Shown here: positions 23,089 to 35,298 of the stretch, piece by piece | Layout: every line of letters begins with the position of its first letter | How positions within the stretch are numbered: position 1 is the stretch's first letter | DNA from: Parascedosporium putredinis | Taxonomy: Eukaryota > Ascomycota > Sordariomycetes > Microascales > Microascaceae | Direction: 5' to 3' | NCBI GenBank assembly: GCA_949357655.1 | Contig: CASHTG010000008.1 | Coordinates: 558,001 to 622,000 of the forward strand | DNA length: 64,000 nt | Translations under genes and position numbers: made by a program | The notes under the pieces: model-generated | Databases searched by the model: none | Told to the model about the DNA's origin: nothing | Seen by the model: the letters and a program-made list of their open reading frames with translations, nothing else

Positions 23089-23995
23089 ACGTCAGCGGCG
23101 CCCGAGAAGCCTCCCTCATGGTCCATTCTAAGAGCGAGCTCCGCGTCACGACCCTGTGATCCTTCGAGCATTGAGGCAGCCCCTATACTTTGCCTAGAGC
23201 GGCTACATTTCATGTAAATGATGGTTACTCTTCCGTCACGGCGAGATCCTCCCTTCCCGGTCCACATCAGACCCCTGCATTAGTGACAAGATAGCCAAGC
23301 GAAAGAAAGTATTTAATGAGGTGCTTGTCTCATGCCAGTGCCCCGTCCGAGTTTCTCTGCTGCTACCGGCGGGCTCATTAAGGCTCGCCGCATCCGTCTG
23401 GATATACTACGAAAGTTTTCCAAGTCTATGCGTGCCATGCTTCGTTGTAGGGAAATTCGGATAGACAACCGTAGACTTTTGAGGAACAAGATGCTGTAAA
23501 ACTCATGGTTGATTTAAAGCTTAATCTTACGACCCCCAAACGCCGTATTTTGTACGTGTGTGCAGCCGTACGCCTCCTGGAGCTCATCGCCGTTTTAACA
23601 TTGGCCTCCAAAAACGGCTCTCCAAGCCAAAAGAAAAAAACAAGTGCCCATTAATCAAGATGTTAGAGAAAAGAAATAAGGACAGGAAAAACCAAAGAAA
23701 TAACTTGGAAGGTAGGTGGGAGAGGATGATGTGGTTCCTGATCTCTTGTCCACCACTCACACATCCATATCTCATCGCGACCCTGGGAGACCCATCACTG
23801 AGGAGCAACCTACGTGCCCGGCAAGACAAAATCGGCTTTTGGGCTTCTAGGGGTCCGTGAACGGAGTGCCGTGCTGAATGCAAGTTCAGTGCGTTCAAAC
23901 GATAGATATATAGATGCCTCCGTAAAAGGCACCCAAACACTGCTTCCCGAATCGGCGAGCCTGCCATCGCGCAATGCGAGGTCATAACCTCGCGG
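23089..23995. other. Convergent 3' intergenic region
   Basis: No gene seen. Short ORFs only, with A-rich stretches around 23624-23702. Confidence 0.45.
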
Positions 23996-24504
23996 TTACC
24001 AGCCCTTACTCTTGTCGGCCCCGGAATGAGGCGCCGCAGGCGAGGGATCGGATGCCGCCGCCGCTGTCGACGACGACGGCGTCGACGATGAAGAAGCCCC
24101 ATTATTAGACGAACCACTCTGTTTCCCGACGGCCTGGGCGTGCCCAAGGAAACTGTCGAAGCGCTCAAGCAGGGCACGGTCGTCGCCGAGCATCTTCTTG
24201 GCGGCGGCCTTGAGCTTGGAGCCCGTGCCGCAGGAGCCGACGTTGCCCATGCTGCTCAGGATGGAGAAGAATTTGAGTCTGTCTTCTTTACGGAAGCGGT
24301 TCTGTGCGCCCGGCCGGGGAAAGCTAGTTAGAAGACGAGCCCTCTCGTAGCTAAAGGGGGCATCATGGGATGCGTGGAGGATGGGATTTAGCTGCAAACC
24401 TCGATCTCCGTGAGGAACTGGGCCATTGCGAGGTAAGACTCGGTCTTGGACGCCGTGGTGGCGACGGCGTCGAAGTCGCGGGCTCTCGTGTTGGGGGTAG
24501 CCAT
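23996..24504 (-). CDS. Small protein, weakly PAH-like, unknown function
   Basis: Exons 24400-24504 and 23996-24301 (minus strand) give 136 residues in frame without correction. It begins MATPNTRARDFDAVATTASK. A helical core follows: SYLAMAQFLTEIENRFRKED, RLKFFSILSSM, and LKAAAKKMLGDDRALLERFD followed by SFLGHAQ. The tail is Ser/Ala/Pro low-complexity and ends DKSKGW. The L..FN/D-SFL pattern recalls one paired amphipathic helix of Sin3 (HPDLIxGFNTFLP), so it could bind transcription regulators, but this is a weak resemblance by eye. Otherwise it is a short fungal hypothetical protein. Confidence 0.7.
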
Positions 24505-25392
24505 TTTGCGATGATTCACGGTAGACACGGGGAGACAATGTGAGGGGGGATGATGATTGATCTCTTGGGACCGCTCGCTGAAGCGCAGGGCAGCGTTCCT
24601 CAGCGAAGTCCTTTGAAGTAAACAAGGAAACTGCGTGTCTATGTTGCGTTGGAAATTGTTTCAACGGTTCCTCTGCTCCCTTTTTCGTGCCCTTGTCCCG
24701 AGATGACGTTCCAAGCAAAGCTCTAGGTAGGTAGGTGCTAGCGAGGTGGAGTTTATTTAATGAAAACCAGCTGGTTGGGCTCGCCTTGCTTAACTGCCGC
24801 TGAAGGATTACACTAGAAAAGGTTCCGTGATGTGCCCATGTCGCCGCTGCTTCTAGGCTGGCTGCCTTGCTTGGTACCACCCAAGTAACATTGAACCCAA
24901 GTATTACGCGACGACGTATTCGCCATCAGCCACCCAGGGAGAAAGGGAAAAACGGGGGACACAGCCACGTATTAGTCGATGCATTTTGAGGCCCCGGAGT
25001 GGGTGATTTTCCCAATCAAGACGTTTCTCGCAAAATGCTCAATAGAATTGAGAATTAACATACATGTCAACAGTGCGGGGCAGAGCGGGCGGTTCATTTG
25101 ACGTCGGTCAACGTCTGCCTCGCTGAATGCCTTGACTGGGAAGGGAAGAAAGGGCATGGGCCGGGGAATGAACAGCCAGCCATCTGCTTCACGGAGATAC
25201 GCACAAAATACCTCGGTAAGTAGAGCTCCTTTTCGGGACGAGCAACTCTTGTTTTATGTTCAGTGATCAAAATCCATTCAAATTATATCGGGTGGAACAC
25301 ATGGGCAAGGATAGAATGAGAATACCAAAAGCTAAAATTTGACGGATAATATATTATAATATATAAGAAGAAAAAAAGACGCGTTCTATCAT
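24505..25392. other. Intergenic, no gene seen
   Basis: Promoter side of the small PAH-like gene and 3' flank of tRNA-Thr. An A run (minus-strand T run) at 25371-25377 is a suitable pol III terminator for the tRNA. Confidence 0.45.
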
Positions 25393-25490
25393 TGCTCCCA
25401 CCCGGATTCGAACCAGGGATCTTCGCATAACCTTGTAGAGCCTGACTCAGAAACTACAAGTGCGACGCCTTACCACTTGGCCATAGAAGC
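25393..25490 (-). tRNA. tRNA-Thr (TGT) with 26-nt intron
   Basis: On the minus strand: acceptor GCTTCTA/TGGGAGC, D arm GCC...GGC, anticodon stem TCGCA/TGCGA, loop CTTGTA with anticodon TGT, and T arm CCTGG-TTCGAAT-CCGGG. The mature length is 72 nt after removing a 26-nt intron that contains CTACAAG, complementary to the anticodon loop CTTGTAG. Confidence 0.9.
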
Positions 25491-25841
25491 CGGACGTCTT
25501 AGTCAACCGCTTTCTTAAACGAGTATATACGTCAGATACCCCGCTACGGCGCCCTTGTGACAACCCCGCCATGCATCTCGGAGGTGACCCAGCTCGAGAT
25601 CGAAGCGATTGAAGACTCGAGGCGCACCGCAATTGCGGCTTAGCCGTGGAATTCCATCACTTTTCAGGCGAGAGGTATGTGCCTTGAAGAGTCAAGGCCT
25701 CCCCGGCATGAAGAAAAACTTTTAAATTGATACACAGGAAAGCCAACCACCGCCATGCGAGTACGTATGCACAAGACCTTCAGGGAAAAAATCGCCAACA
25801 CAATAAAGAAAGCCGAATTGTTACACGGGCCAACCGCCCAA
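25491..25841. other. Short intergenic stretch
   Basis: Lies between the 5' end of tRNA-Thr and the 3' end of the carboxylesterase gene. No gene seen. Confidence 0.5.
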
Positions 25842-27842
25842 TTACGCGAGGAGCAAGGCAAAGGCAAGGCACGCCCCAAGCCCGAGAATCTGCCCTCCTG
25901 CAGCCACGGCCACACCACCGCTCTGCAGCGACGGGCCCTCGGCCTCCGCCTCCTCCACAACCGTGACAGCATCCCCGACCCGCGCCAGCTGCACCGATCC
26001 GCTCTCTTGGGACGGCGTCTCGATGGCAACCATCATCGGGTCCAGCATCGCGCAGTTGTCCTGCTGCGTCTGCGGCATCTCCTCCATCCTGGTATTGCCC
26101 GTCTCGAAGACGAGCCTCTGCCTGGTGTCTACCGTCCAGGGCATCCACTCGGGGGTGTCGGCGGCGTTCACCTGCGCCACCTTGGCTCCCGCCGCCGTCG
26201 CCGCCGCGTTGGGGTCGAGCGACCGTACGAACCGGACCCAGTACGCCATCGTCACGGGCACGATGGCGGCGTTATCCGTCCTGTAGCTCTTGGGCGGCGC
26301 GCCGTCCGTGTTGTTGGGGCCAAACACGCCGTTGAGCTCCACCGTGTGGTACGCGCCGAACCCGAGCCTCTCTTGTTCCTCGTCCAACACGCCGTACCGG
26401 TAGTTCCACGTCATGACTCCGTCGCGCGCCTGCGCGTCCTGCAACCGCGCCGTCACGCAGTGCGCCCGGTAGTCTCCTGCGCGTTGGAGAGGTGGCGCCA
26501 GAATTTGCCCGCCTCTTCGAACGTGGGCTCGTCCGCGTCAAAGTACCTCTCCTGAATCAGGGCGAGAGATTCCTCGCTCAGCGCCCCGGATGCTTGGTTG
26601 TTGACGTGCTGGAGGGCCGCCTCCAGCGTGTCCGTGTCCTTGGGCACTCCCTTGGTTCCCTCGTCCGTGCATGACCCGGCCAGCGTCGGGATCCTGAGGT
26701 ATTTGCCTTCCTCGAAGCGCGTCAGCATCGGCGCCCTGACGAGGTTGTCGTCCAGATGGGGGTTGAATTGGCAGTCCTTGGTCTGGAGCGCCGAGGCATT
26801 AGCCGCGATGAGGCAGGAGAAAGTGTCGGTCGTTGCGCTGTCGCACCCGGCCGCCTTCACGAGGCAGTCGTATTGCTCTTGACCCTGTGACATGTCGCGG
26901 ACGGTGGCGAGCGAGACCGATTCCATGATGGCACCCTTGAAGAGGCCAGGGTCACGCTTGTCGTCGCCGTCGAATGCGGCAAGGAGAAGGGCTATCGATG
27001 TGGCGCCCGCGGAATCGCCTGCGATGACAACTTGCCCGGGATCTCCGCCAAACTAACGAGGAAGCGAAACAAAGAAGAGTCAGCACGCTTTTCTTTCCAT
27101 TCGTGTGAAGATCGGCCTTCCTCTTCTGTCTCCTTTTTTGTGTCTTGTGCCCCTTGTCGAAAACTTACCTTGGAAATGTGTTGCTTGATCCACTGTAGAC
27201 CCTGAAGGAGGTCCTTCAACCCGTTATTCAAACTACCAAACTCCTCTACCTCCCGCGACTGGAGGAACCCAAAGGGCCCCACGCGATAGTTGACCTGCAC
27301 CACCATGATATCTCCAAAGAGGGCCAGCTCGGTTCCGTTGAAGTTTGCGTTCGAGTTGGACTCGAACCCGCCGCCCTGGATAAAGTACATGACCGGCACA
27401 GGCGCCTCCGCCGTCGCTGCGGTTGGCGCAAAGATGTTGAGGTATAAGCAGTCCTCGGACACGTTGAACCTCCGGTTCGGCTGCATCGTAAAGTCATCGG
27501 GGCTCCGGGGAGGCAGATTGGTTTAAACTAGATGCCAATTGGGTAAGTTGCCGGGACATATCTTGCGAGCCTTTGGGGAGAGGCGTCATGAGAGCCCTCC
27601 TCGTATGCGAATGCAGACACTTACCTGTGACGCGTCGACAACCGCCTGAGTTGGCGGGGGTCCACCGGCGCACCAAACCTCATTACACCCAGCGGCGCAG
27701 CGGCGTACCTGACGCCCAGCCATTGCGTGGCGCCGTTTGCCAAGCTCACGCCCTGGAGTTGTGTATAGCTAAGGTCGACGAGCGGTGCGACTGCGGCGGC
27801 GGGGGCTACCAGGCCCCCGAGAGCAAGCAATACGGAAAGCAT
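25842..27842 (-). CDS. Secreted type-B carboxylesterase, probably GPI-anchored, with an in-frame stop
   Basis: Exons are 27625-27842, 27169-27570 and 25842-27052 (minus strand), about 610 residues. Signal peptide MLSVLLALGGLVAPAAA. Type-B carboxylesterase/lipase motifs are present: SEDCLYLNIFAP, the oxyanion GGGFESNSN, the nucleophile elbow AGDSAGATS and a late GAYHTVELNGVFG carrying the likely catalytic His. The C-terminus is a small-residue stretch then ILGLGACLAFALLLA, as in GPI signals. One C is needed at 27656-27660 and one base at 26476-26477. In addition a TAA at 27523-27525 interrupts exon 2 between NWHLV and TNLPPRSPDD in an otherwise continuous frame. That is a substitution rather than a length change. 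The gene is either an inactivated copy or carries a base error. Substrate unknown; expected to hydrolyse esters at the cell surface. Confidence 0.82.
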
Positions 27843-29111
27843 GTCTCAACCTGTGGTTTGCTTCTCTTGATCCGTAGACAAAATCGAATCTTCAGTCGGT
27901 GAATAATTCGCAAGCTCACGATGGGAAGAAATATAAAAGGAAGAAAAAAGTGTTAATGCCCGTTCTAGCTCGTCTACATATCAACTCTTATCCTAGCCAA
28001 GTTTCGTCGATTGAAGACCTCCCTTGTGTCGCCAGGTGCATTTAAACGGCTGCATAGGCTCGCGAAAGGGCATCCGGAATTCATCGAGAGCCGAGCATCG
28101 CCATCGTGACGAAGTCTCGTGTTTTCCCTTTTGGCGGGGTTTCAAGTCGGTTTGGGTTCTCATGTTCGCTTGGCGATCCTCTCCCCTCTCCATCATGGCA
28201 GCTCGGGACGAGTTCTTTTATTGATTTTATTTCCCACTCTCTAACAATTAAGGCTTGCGGAAGGAGGTGGTGGCCGGACTGTCAAAAATGCGGAAACGAA
28301 ACGGAGCTTTTATCCGGAGGTCGATCTGTGGGCCCTCTGAGCTCCTACCCTCCCAGTTACGTTTGCCGAAGGACTTTCTCTACTGGGGATGGCCTTGCCT
28401 CGTGGAATGAGAGTCGAAGGCTGTTGAAATTTGGCGTGTAATTCATTCTGAAAAGGAAGAAGACCATGCATCATGTCTCATTGAGGGATAAAGTAAGAGA
28501 AGAAAAAAACGATCAAAAAAAAACCTATGTGCCGTCCCTACATGTAGCATGCTATCACCAATCTGAACAGTCTAAAAGAAAACGAAAAGGTTCCCCCAGG
28601 AAGTAAATCCACCTTCGCGTGCGAACAGTCTGCGAAAGTTCAAACCCCCATCAGCCATCCATTCAAAAGAGATGGAGGCAACCATGGGAGGTGCCTTTGG
28701 CGATCCGCCTTGACCAGCCCCCTTTTCTTTGTATCCTCGACCAGGAGCGTTAGCCGCTTCGATATTGACCACCTCGAACAGCCCTTAATCATCCCAAGAG
28801 ACATCGCTCCCGGGCGTCCTGCGCGTTGATTTGGATCTCGAGCGGAAGTCCCCGAGCTGGGCCAAGTCATGCACTGGTGTGTCCATGTCAGTAGGCCTAC
28901 GTAAGGAGTGGCCCGCCAAAGCCGTGGCAACCAAGCTGCGAGGGGCGCGATTTCGCTTAATAGTAAAGCACCCGAAACGCCTTAGGCCAAGAAGCAAAGG
29001 TCTTTGCTTTCTCTTGCTCGTAAATATCCCGTCCCCCAAGTCTATCACGTTTTTCTTGTTTTCATCGATTGAAATCTCTCCCAATCCGCTGACCTGGCAG
29101 GCTGTCGTCTT
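27843..29111. other. Intergenic, no gene seen
   Basis: Promoter side of the carboxylesterase and 3' flank of nudF. It includes A-rich runs around 28500-28530. Short ORFs only. Confidence 0.45.
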
Positions 29112-30813
29112 CTAGTTCGCAAAGATTCTCAATTTGCAGTCGACCCCACCCGATGCCAGCACGCACCGGATCTGGACCTCGGGCGCGGCAACCTTCTTCT
29201 TGGGCGTACCATTGCTCTCGCCGTTGGGCGCGCCGTTCCCTTGCGCCGCGGGCGCCTCCTTGACCACGCCCGGCGCCCACCGTAGACACGTGATGAAGGC
29301 CTCGGAGGCGTCGCTCAGCACTTTGACGCACTTGCCGTCCTGGCTGAGATCCCAGCAGCGGATGCTCTTGTCGTCGGAGGCGGAGAGGAGGTACTTGCCG
29401 CCCGGGTGGAAGACGAGGGCGCGCACCCAGTTGTCGTGGCCGGCGAGCGTGAGGAGGCAGGTGCCCCGCGCGTCCCAGATCTTGATGGTCTTGTCACGCG
29501 ACCCCGTGGCCATATACTCGGCGGCGCTGGTGGTGGGCGGGGTCTCTTGAGGCCGGCAAGGGGGCCCAGGTACTGGTAGGTGGCCGGGGGCGCGAGGGCG
29601 CAGCACTCGATAAAGTGCTCGTGGCCGATGGCGGTGGCCTTGTGCTCCGGATTGGCGACCGAGATGTCCCACAGCCGCGCCGTCTGGTCGTCGCCGGTGG
29701 ACAGCAGGTAGCGTCCGTCAAAGGAAGGCGCGACATCGCGCACCCACTCGGCGTGGCCCGATATCGTCTTGAGGCAGAAGCCCGTCGTCACGTCCCAGAT
29801 CCTTAGCGTCTTGTCGCGGCTCGCGCTCACGAGCAGGTTGCCCGACGAGGAGCCGCCGACGCCGCCGACGCCGCCCGTGGGTATGAAGCGCACGGCGCTG
29901 ACGCTGTGGTCGTGGCCCAGCAGCGTCCGTATGTTCTTGTACTCGTTGGCGGGGTCCCACAGCTTGATGGTCAGGTCGGAGCTGCACGAGGCGAGGAGGA
30001 TGCTGCCGCGCGGGCCGCCAAAGTCCACGTCGATGACGGCGCGGGTGTGGCCCTTGATGGTGCGCTCCAGCTCGCCCAGCTCCCAGTCCCAGATCTTGAT
30101 CGTGTAGTCGTCGGACCCGGTGGCGGCGGAGGAGAAGATGGGGTGGAAGGCGACGCAGTTGATCGGGTCGCGGTGGGATTCGAGGGTGTGCCGGGCGGGT
30201 GTTCGCGGGAGCCACGCGGCGGGGTCTTGGTTGCGGCGGAGGAGGGAGGTCGGGGTCGCGTTGTCGAGCTCGGTTTGAAGGACGGAATTCCGGGATTCCA
30301 GGTCCATGATCTAGGGAGAGGGGACAAGGGAGAAGGGTTAGGTTGCATGTTTCTTTTTCCTCTCATGGCGGACAGGAACCGCTCCGCTAGTAGGCTTGGA
30401 AAGAGCCTCTGCTGGCTGAATTCCCGGGGGTAGTGGCAACGAAGTTAAACCCTTACCTTCTTCTGTAACCTAACAATACTGGTCCACTTCTTCTCTAGAA
30501 GGGTCTCGTACTTTTGGCCGTCCCCGGATCAAACGTGTCTTCGCCTAGATTGAGTTCCGCACGCATCGCTGCGGCGGTACTAGAGAGATTGTTCGCCGAA
30601 AGGTAGGCGATGATGGATTTGTGCCTAGGACAGGAAGATCCGTAGCGTTAGCCCCTTATCAACGAGTGCGGCGGGGCTCCTCCCAGAGCGTTTCCTCTTT
30701 CCCATTCCAGCGCAATGAATGCGGGAACCAGCAGGCCGTTTGAGGAGGAATTGGTCTCGCCATCTTTGTACGTACAGCTCCTCAGCTTGCCGACTCGTGA
30801 GGCTGGAGGCCAT
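29112..30813 (-). CDS. nudF: Nuclear distribution protein NudF/PAC1 (LIS1)
   Basis: Exons are 30776-30813, 30457-30624 and 29112-30310 (minus strand), about 468 residues. The N-terminus MASSLTSRQAEEL-HKSIIAYLSANNLSSTAA is the LisH dimerisation motif. It is followed by a coiled coil (YETLLEKKWTSIVRLQKKI, MDLESRNSVLQTELDNATP) and then seven WD40 repeats, for example GSDDYTIKIWDWELGELERT and SASRDKTLRIWDVTTGFCLK. Family role: regulates cytoplasmic dynein with NudE, needed for nuclear migration and hyphal growth; sits at microtubule plus ends. An A is missing in the run at 30512-30515 and a C in the run at 29539-29542. With both added the CDS is an exact multiple of three. A GNGAPNGESNGT linker sits before the last repeat. 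Confidence 0.95.
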
Positions 30814-32710
30814 GGTAGGCAATTATCTGGATCGGAGTCCCGATCGAAAGGGGAGAGAGGAACGGTGAGGTGAGTGGCTTATCGAGGGGATCGACCGCTT
30901 TGGTCGTGGGAATGTGGGGTGTGCCCAACGGGGCCCCAACTTGGCGTGGGCGGGTTGTCGTGCGTACGGGTTAATGTAAGGCTTCAGAACGAATTCGAAA
31001 AAAAAAATGCAAAGTCGGCGCAATGGTTCGAGGCAGGAAGATCCGCGAAAGCCTATCGTGAGGCGAGAGCCGTTGGGAGCTGGCTGTCGTCGTTGCTGGA
31101 AGGTTTTGGTCCTCGATGCTGACCCACAGTGGATTTTTCGGAAGGGGGTGGGTGGTGAGGGGCGGTGGACGAAACGGCGGGGGAGGCTAAGGGGGAAATT
31201 GAGGAGCGAAACCAAGGGCGCAAAAATAGTAGGCTAAGGGGACTCAGGTACCCGAGGGCTTTCTTTGTATAAGTAACCTTGAAAGGGGTGATTGAACAGG
31301 ACGACCAAAAAACGAGTGCGAAAAAAGTCAACCGAATCTAGGTGGGCTTGAGGGCATCGAGACTGGATTGTTCGGGTCTCCTGTGGCCTGGCCTTCTGGT
31401 GGCATGGAAATTCGACCCTCCCCAGACTCAGTAACATTTGGTACTTGGGTACCTGCCGTCGCATGGGAGTGGCAGTCGGCACAACGGTTCAAATATTTTT
31501 CCGAGCCAAGGTCCATGCTGGCGGTGACGATGCTGTTTCGTTCCTCAAGCATAGACGATTCAGAGCATGAATGGAGCGGTACCATGACTAAGCAACGATG
31601 TTCAAGTTGTTTCCGCTGCAACAAACGGCCAGGGATGCGTTTTATACAGTTGATAGGCAAGACGGGGTGCAGGGATGTGTAGGAAGTTTATGATTTAAAA
31701 GGGTTAATTCTGTCAAAGGTGTGCCGCGATCTGAGTAGTCTATTTGGGCCCATTTTAATTGCTTTTGGATAGATGTGCATGCGGATTTGGAGCTTGAATC
31801 AACACAATATCCAAAACGGCGTCGTGTAAGCAGACAGGCAGGTCACCGATCAAAGAGCACGGGAGGGAGCATCTCATCACGCTCCTGTTCAAGAGCATGA
31901 AAACTTTGAAAAAAAAATTGCAACATAAATTCGACTAAATAAGAGAAATATACAGCTATTGAAACACTTAAATCCATTAAAGCGACTACGAAACCAAGGT
32001 GCTCATCCGTGACGTGCTCAACCTCATCGTTGGTAACAGCTACAAGAACAAGCCTCAGAATTAGTTGACGCAGCCCTCACCTTGACTTCGTAGTGATAGT
32101 GGAATACCTCAAACACAACATTGAAGAAATAAAACTGTTGAGCTAACTAGTCTTAATTGCCATAAAACTTTGTGACCGTGCTTGTTCTTGGAAGACAATA
32201 TTGAATTCCCCACGCCACTAGTTTTGACAGATAAACGTCCACGTCAGGCAGGCTCTCGATATCTGTGGAGGGCACTAGCGCCAGGCACCAGTTCCGGGTT
32301 TAAGCACGCCCGGGATGGAACTGGGGTGCGGCAAATGGCGGGGGTGGGCACGAGGGTCGGAGTTGGTTGTGTGTCCGGTGTGATGGTCCATGTGCGGGGA
32401 GGTCGGGACCACCATCCATCGGCTTCGTCGGGTAACAAACTAGCCATCCTGTTTCCCGCTTTCCCCTCGTTTCCCTTCTTATAGAATAGAGAAGGGTTCA
32501 ACTAGGGAATTTGCGGATTGGCAATCTCTCTTGTTAACTCCCCGTGGGCAAATTTAAGACCCGAAGATTCATTAGGAGACGGGAGTAGGGCAGCAATAAA
32601 GGCCCGTATATGTACGAAGAAAAGAATATTGAGATGACCGTAGATCTTGGAGGGTTCATCACGAAATAATCTTCATAGTCTCATTCTAGCCGGTCAAAGT
32701 GGAAACAAAA
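30814..32710. other. Intergenic, left boundary of the catabolic cluster
   Basis: 1.9 kb upstream of both nudF and the oxidoreductase gene. The part from about 31680 to 32220 is clearly AT-richer than its surroundings. No supported gene. Confidence 0.45.
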
Positions 32711-33863
32711 ATGGCTCCTCCAACCCTGAGATGGGGCGTCGTCGGGACCGGCTGGATCGCCGACATGTTCGTCACGGACATATTGGCCCCCGCTCCGATG
32801 GACCAGCCAAACACGTTCTCGCCGCCGTAGGCTCTACGAGCAGCATCGAAAAAGCCAAAAGTTCATCGACAACCACTGGGGCGGCGCTGGGCCCGCACCC
32901 CGCGCTTTGGTACGTACCAGGAAGTGTATGACTGCCCCGACGCGGACATCATCTACGTAGCAACACCGCACGCTCAGCACAAGTGGAACTGCTTGGATGC
33001 CATCCGCACGGGGAAGCACGTCTTGTGCGAGAAACCGATGGCTTTGGATTCCGAAGAGGTGGAATCAATAGTAGCTGCGGCGAGGGCTAAGGGTGTGTTT
33101 TTGATGGAAGGTATGAATCGTCATAAAATCTTGCTGTGCCCTGGTGTTTGCAAACTTATTGACGTGATGTCTCTACTACCGTAGCTGTTTGGACTCGCTT
33201 CTTTCCTCTGTGCATTGAGCTGGAGAAAAGGGTGAACTCTGGCGACATCGGCCGCGTATGGCGCTCCGTCATCGAAATTGGCCTCGGCCAAGATTGGGAC
33301 AGCCTGCCAGCAACCCACCGCCTGAAGACCCCGCGCTCGGCGGCGGCGCCCTGCTCGATCTCGGCATCTATACTCTCACATACTCATCCGTCATCATGGG
33401 TCGGGGTCTGTACGGAGATGCGCATCCGAGCCCGGAGATGATCTCGAGCATGGATATTGTAAACGGCGTAGATGAGACAACGACCGTCATTTTGCAATAC
33501 AAAACCACAGATGGTGAGCCTCAGACAGCCGTCGCCCTGGCCACCACCTTGGCAGATAGTCAGCGTGACTTTGGACGAATTCAGGGCAAGAAGGGTGTGA
33601 TCACCCTGTACACGGAGTTCGGCCCCAGCTGCCCGTCTGGATTTCGAATTCGATGGGCGGATGGGAGCGAGCAGGATTTCCCGTTCAAGCACCCGGAGGG
33701 CACGATTGGATTCATACACGAAGCAGATGCTGTCGCCAAGGACATATTCGCAGGGCGTACCGAGAATGAGAGGATGCCCCTGGCGGAGACGTTGCGGATG
33801 ATGCGGCTGATGGATCGGGTCCGGGCCCAAAATGGCCTTGTCTATCCTAAAAATAACAGATGA
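32711..33863 (+). CDS. Gfo/Idh/MocA oxidoreductase (dihydrodiol / D-xylose dehydrogenase type)
   Basis: Exons 32711-33110 and 33185-33863 give 360 residues. It starts MAPPTLRWGVVGTGWIADMF with the GxGxxA nucleotide-binding turn. Then come YVATPHAQHKWNCLDAIRTG and KHVLCEKPMALDSEE, the EKP motif with the catalytic-site Lys of the Gfo/Idh/MocA family. FFPLCIELEKRV and GGGALLDLGIYTLTYSS fit trans-1,2-dihydrobenzene-1,2-diol dehydrogenase / NADP D-xylose dehydrogenase. Four bases are missing, all in runs: C at 32787-32791, A at 32855-32858, C at 32898-32901 and C at 33329-33332. Expected reaction: NAD(P)-linked oxidation of a cyclic diol or sugar, or the reverse. It is the left-most enzyme of the proposed catabolic cluster. 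No PTS1 (ends KNNR). Confidence 0.88.
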
Positions 33864-34262
33864 AGACAATATAAAAGCACATTCGCCGTTAGCAGTATCC
33901 ACTCTCAGTGACATGACTATCTGTTTGCTTCATCCTTTCTCGAGCCACCCGGACCCTGCTTGACGATGAAGGATTGGTCTGAAAAGACAAGAGAGCAGGC
34001 AGATTCTACCGCAGAACACAATACCAGGAGGGAGAAACGATGTCTGTCTGCTGATTGCAGCTGGGATTTTGTTTGAGTGTTGGCGAACGAAGAATGGGCC
34101 TCCTTGTCAACCTTATCTTGAGAGAGTTACTGTTGAAATCCAAGGTAAACCATACGGAGTAGATGTAAATTTAATATCGGTGCTAAGTAAAATCTCCTGC
34201 GTTGCCCGGCCGGAGGCCTGGTCGCTTGATGACTTCAAAGTACTTTGAGAGTCAAGCAGTAT
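33864..34262. other. Convergent 3' intergenic region
   Basis: Short 3' region between the oxidoreductase and the hydrolase. No gene seen. Confidence 0.5.
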
Positions 34263-35298
34263 TTACAGATTCGACCTAGAATTCCCAGTCCACTTCGTGA
34301 TGAACTCCGCAACCTCCCGTCGGATCCTGTCTCCGTGGGTCCGACTCAGAAAGTGTACCCCACCCTCACAGGCCACCAGCCTCGCCTCGACAGAGTTCTT
34401 AAACAGGGTAATATCAGCCTGGGCTTGCTTGAAGCTGAAGACGACATCATCCGTGCCCTGGAATCAAGTTAGAAAAGTCAAGGAGTGTTCTTCGGCTACT
34501 ATGTGTCCTCTCAGAGGTCTTACCTGGAACCATACCACTGGAGCTTTGACATAGGGTAGGCGCTCGTGCAATCCGTCCCTGCCCGCAAGAGTTACCGCGG
34601 CCATGCAGATTCGTCGCTTACCCTCATCGCCACTGTAGTTGGACTTGATAGTTCGTGCCCAGAAATCCCTCGTTTCTTGGTCAATGTGCTTCCCGAACCC
34701 AATTTCCATCAGAAAATCGTAGTAGTTATCGCCGGGCTCGAATTCGGGGACCGGGTTAAAATCACCAGCAAGAGTTACGAGCCCGGAGCAGGCTCCCGGA
34801 CCATCCCAACAGCCGAGCTCGCGGCTCCTGGGAGACTCCGAGTCCATGGATGAGCCGATTGGAATGACTCCTTTCACCTAGTGGAATAGTTAACACCCAT
34901 GTGCTCAAGAACTAATGTCACCATACTCTCTCAGGCGCTATAAGAGCTAGCCGGACTGCGATGAATCCGCCCTGCGATGTTCCAAGGGCAAAGAACTGGT
35001 CGACACCCAACGCATCGAGTAGCTGAAGAGTCGCAATCGCCGTGTCCCAGTAAGTGAAGGACTCCGTCTTGCGGGCACGGGTGCGTCCATGGCCGAGGGG
35101 CTCGACAGCCACCAAGTTGGCAGCACGGCAGAAAGTCTCGTCGTTGAATTCTGGTAGGTAGTAGTCTACCGTGGCCGTGAAAGGGTTGAATAAAACGAGA
35201 GTTGGCTTGTTCTTGTCGAGAGAAGAAGACGACAGGCGGTATCCGACGTTGATTCCGCCAAGGTGGGGTACTTGAAGTGTGTTGGTCAGGTCTGGCAT
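34263..35298 (-). CDS. Alpha/beta-fold hydrolase
   Basis: Exons 34927-35298, 34524-34877 and 34263-34457 (minus strand) give 306 residues with no correction. Motifs: KPTLVLFNPFTATVDYYLPE (oxyanion strand), VDQFFALGTSQGGFIAVRLA (nucleophile elbow GTSQGG with Ser), GTDDVVFSF (acid Asp) and CEGGVHFLSRTHGD (His). This is a complete triad of a small alpha/beta hydrolase of the type that opens lactones, enol-lactones or simple esters. It is transcribed divergently from the FAD hydroxylase through a 497-bp shared promoter. The C-terminus is RSNL; SNL is at best a poor PTS1. Substrate unknown; in this cluster a lactone formed by the Baeyer-Villiger enzyme is a reasonable candidate. Confidence 0.88.

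Noticed and set aside
23330..23420. Possible mobile element or repeat remnant
   Set aside because: No terminal repeats, transposase motifs or target-site duplications could be seen here or elsewhere in the window.
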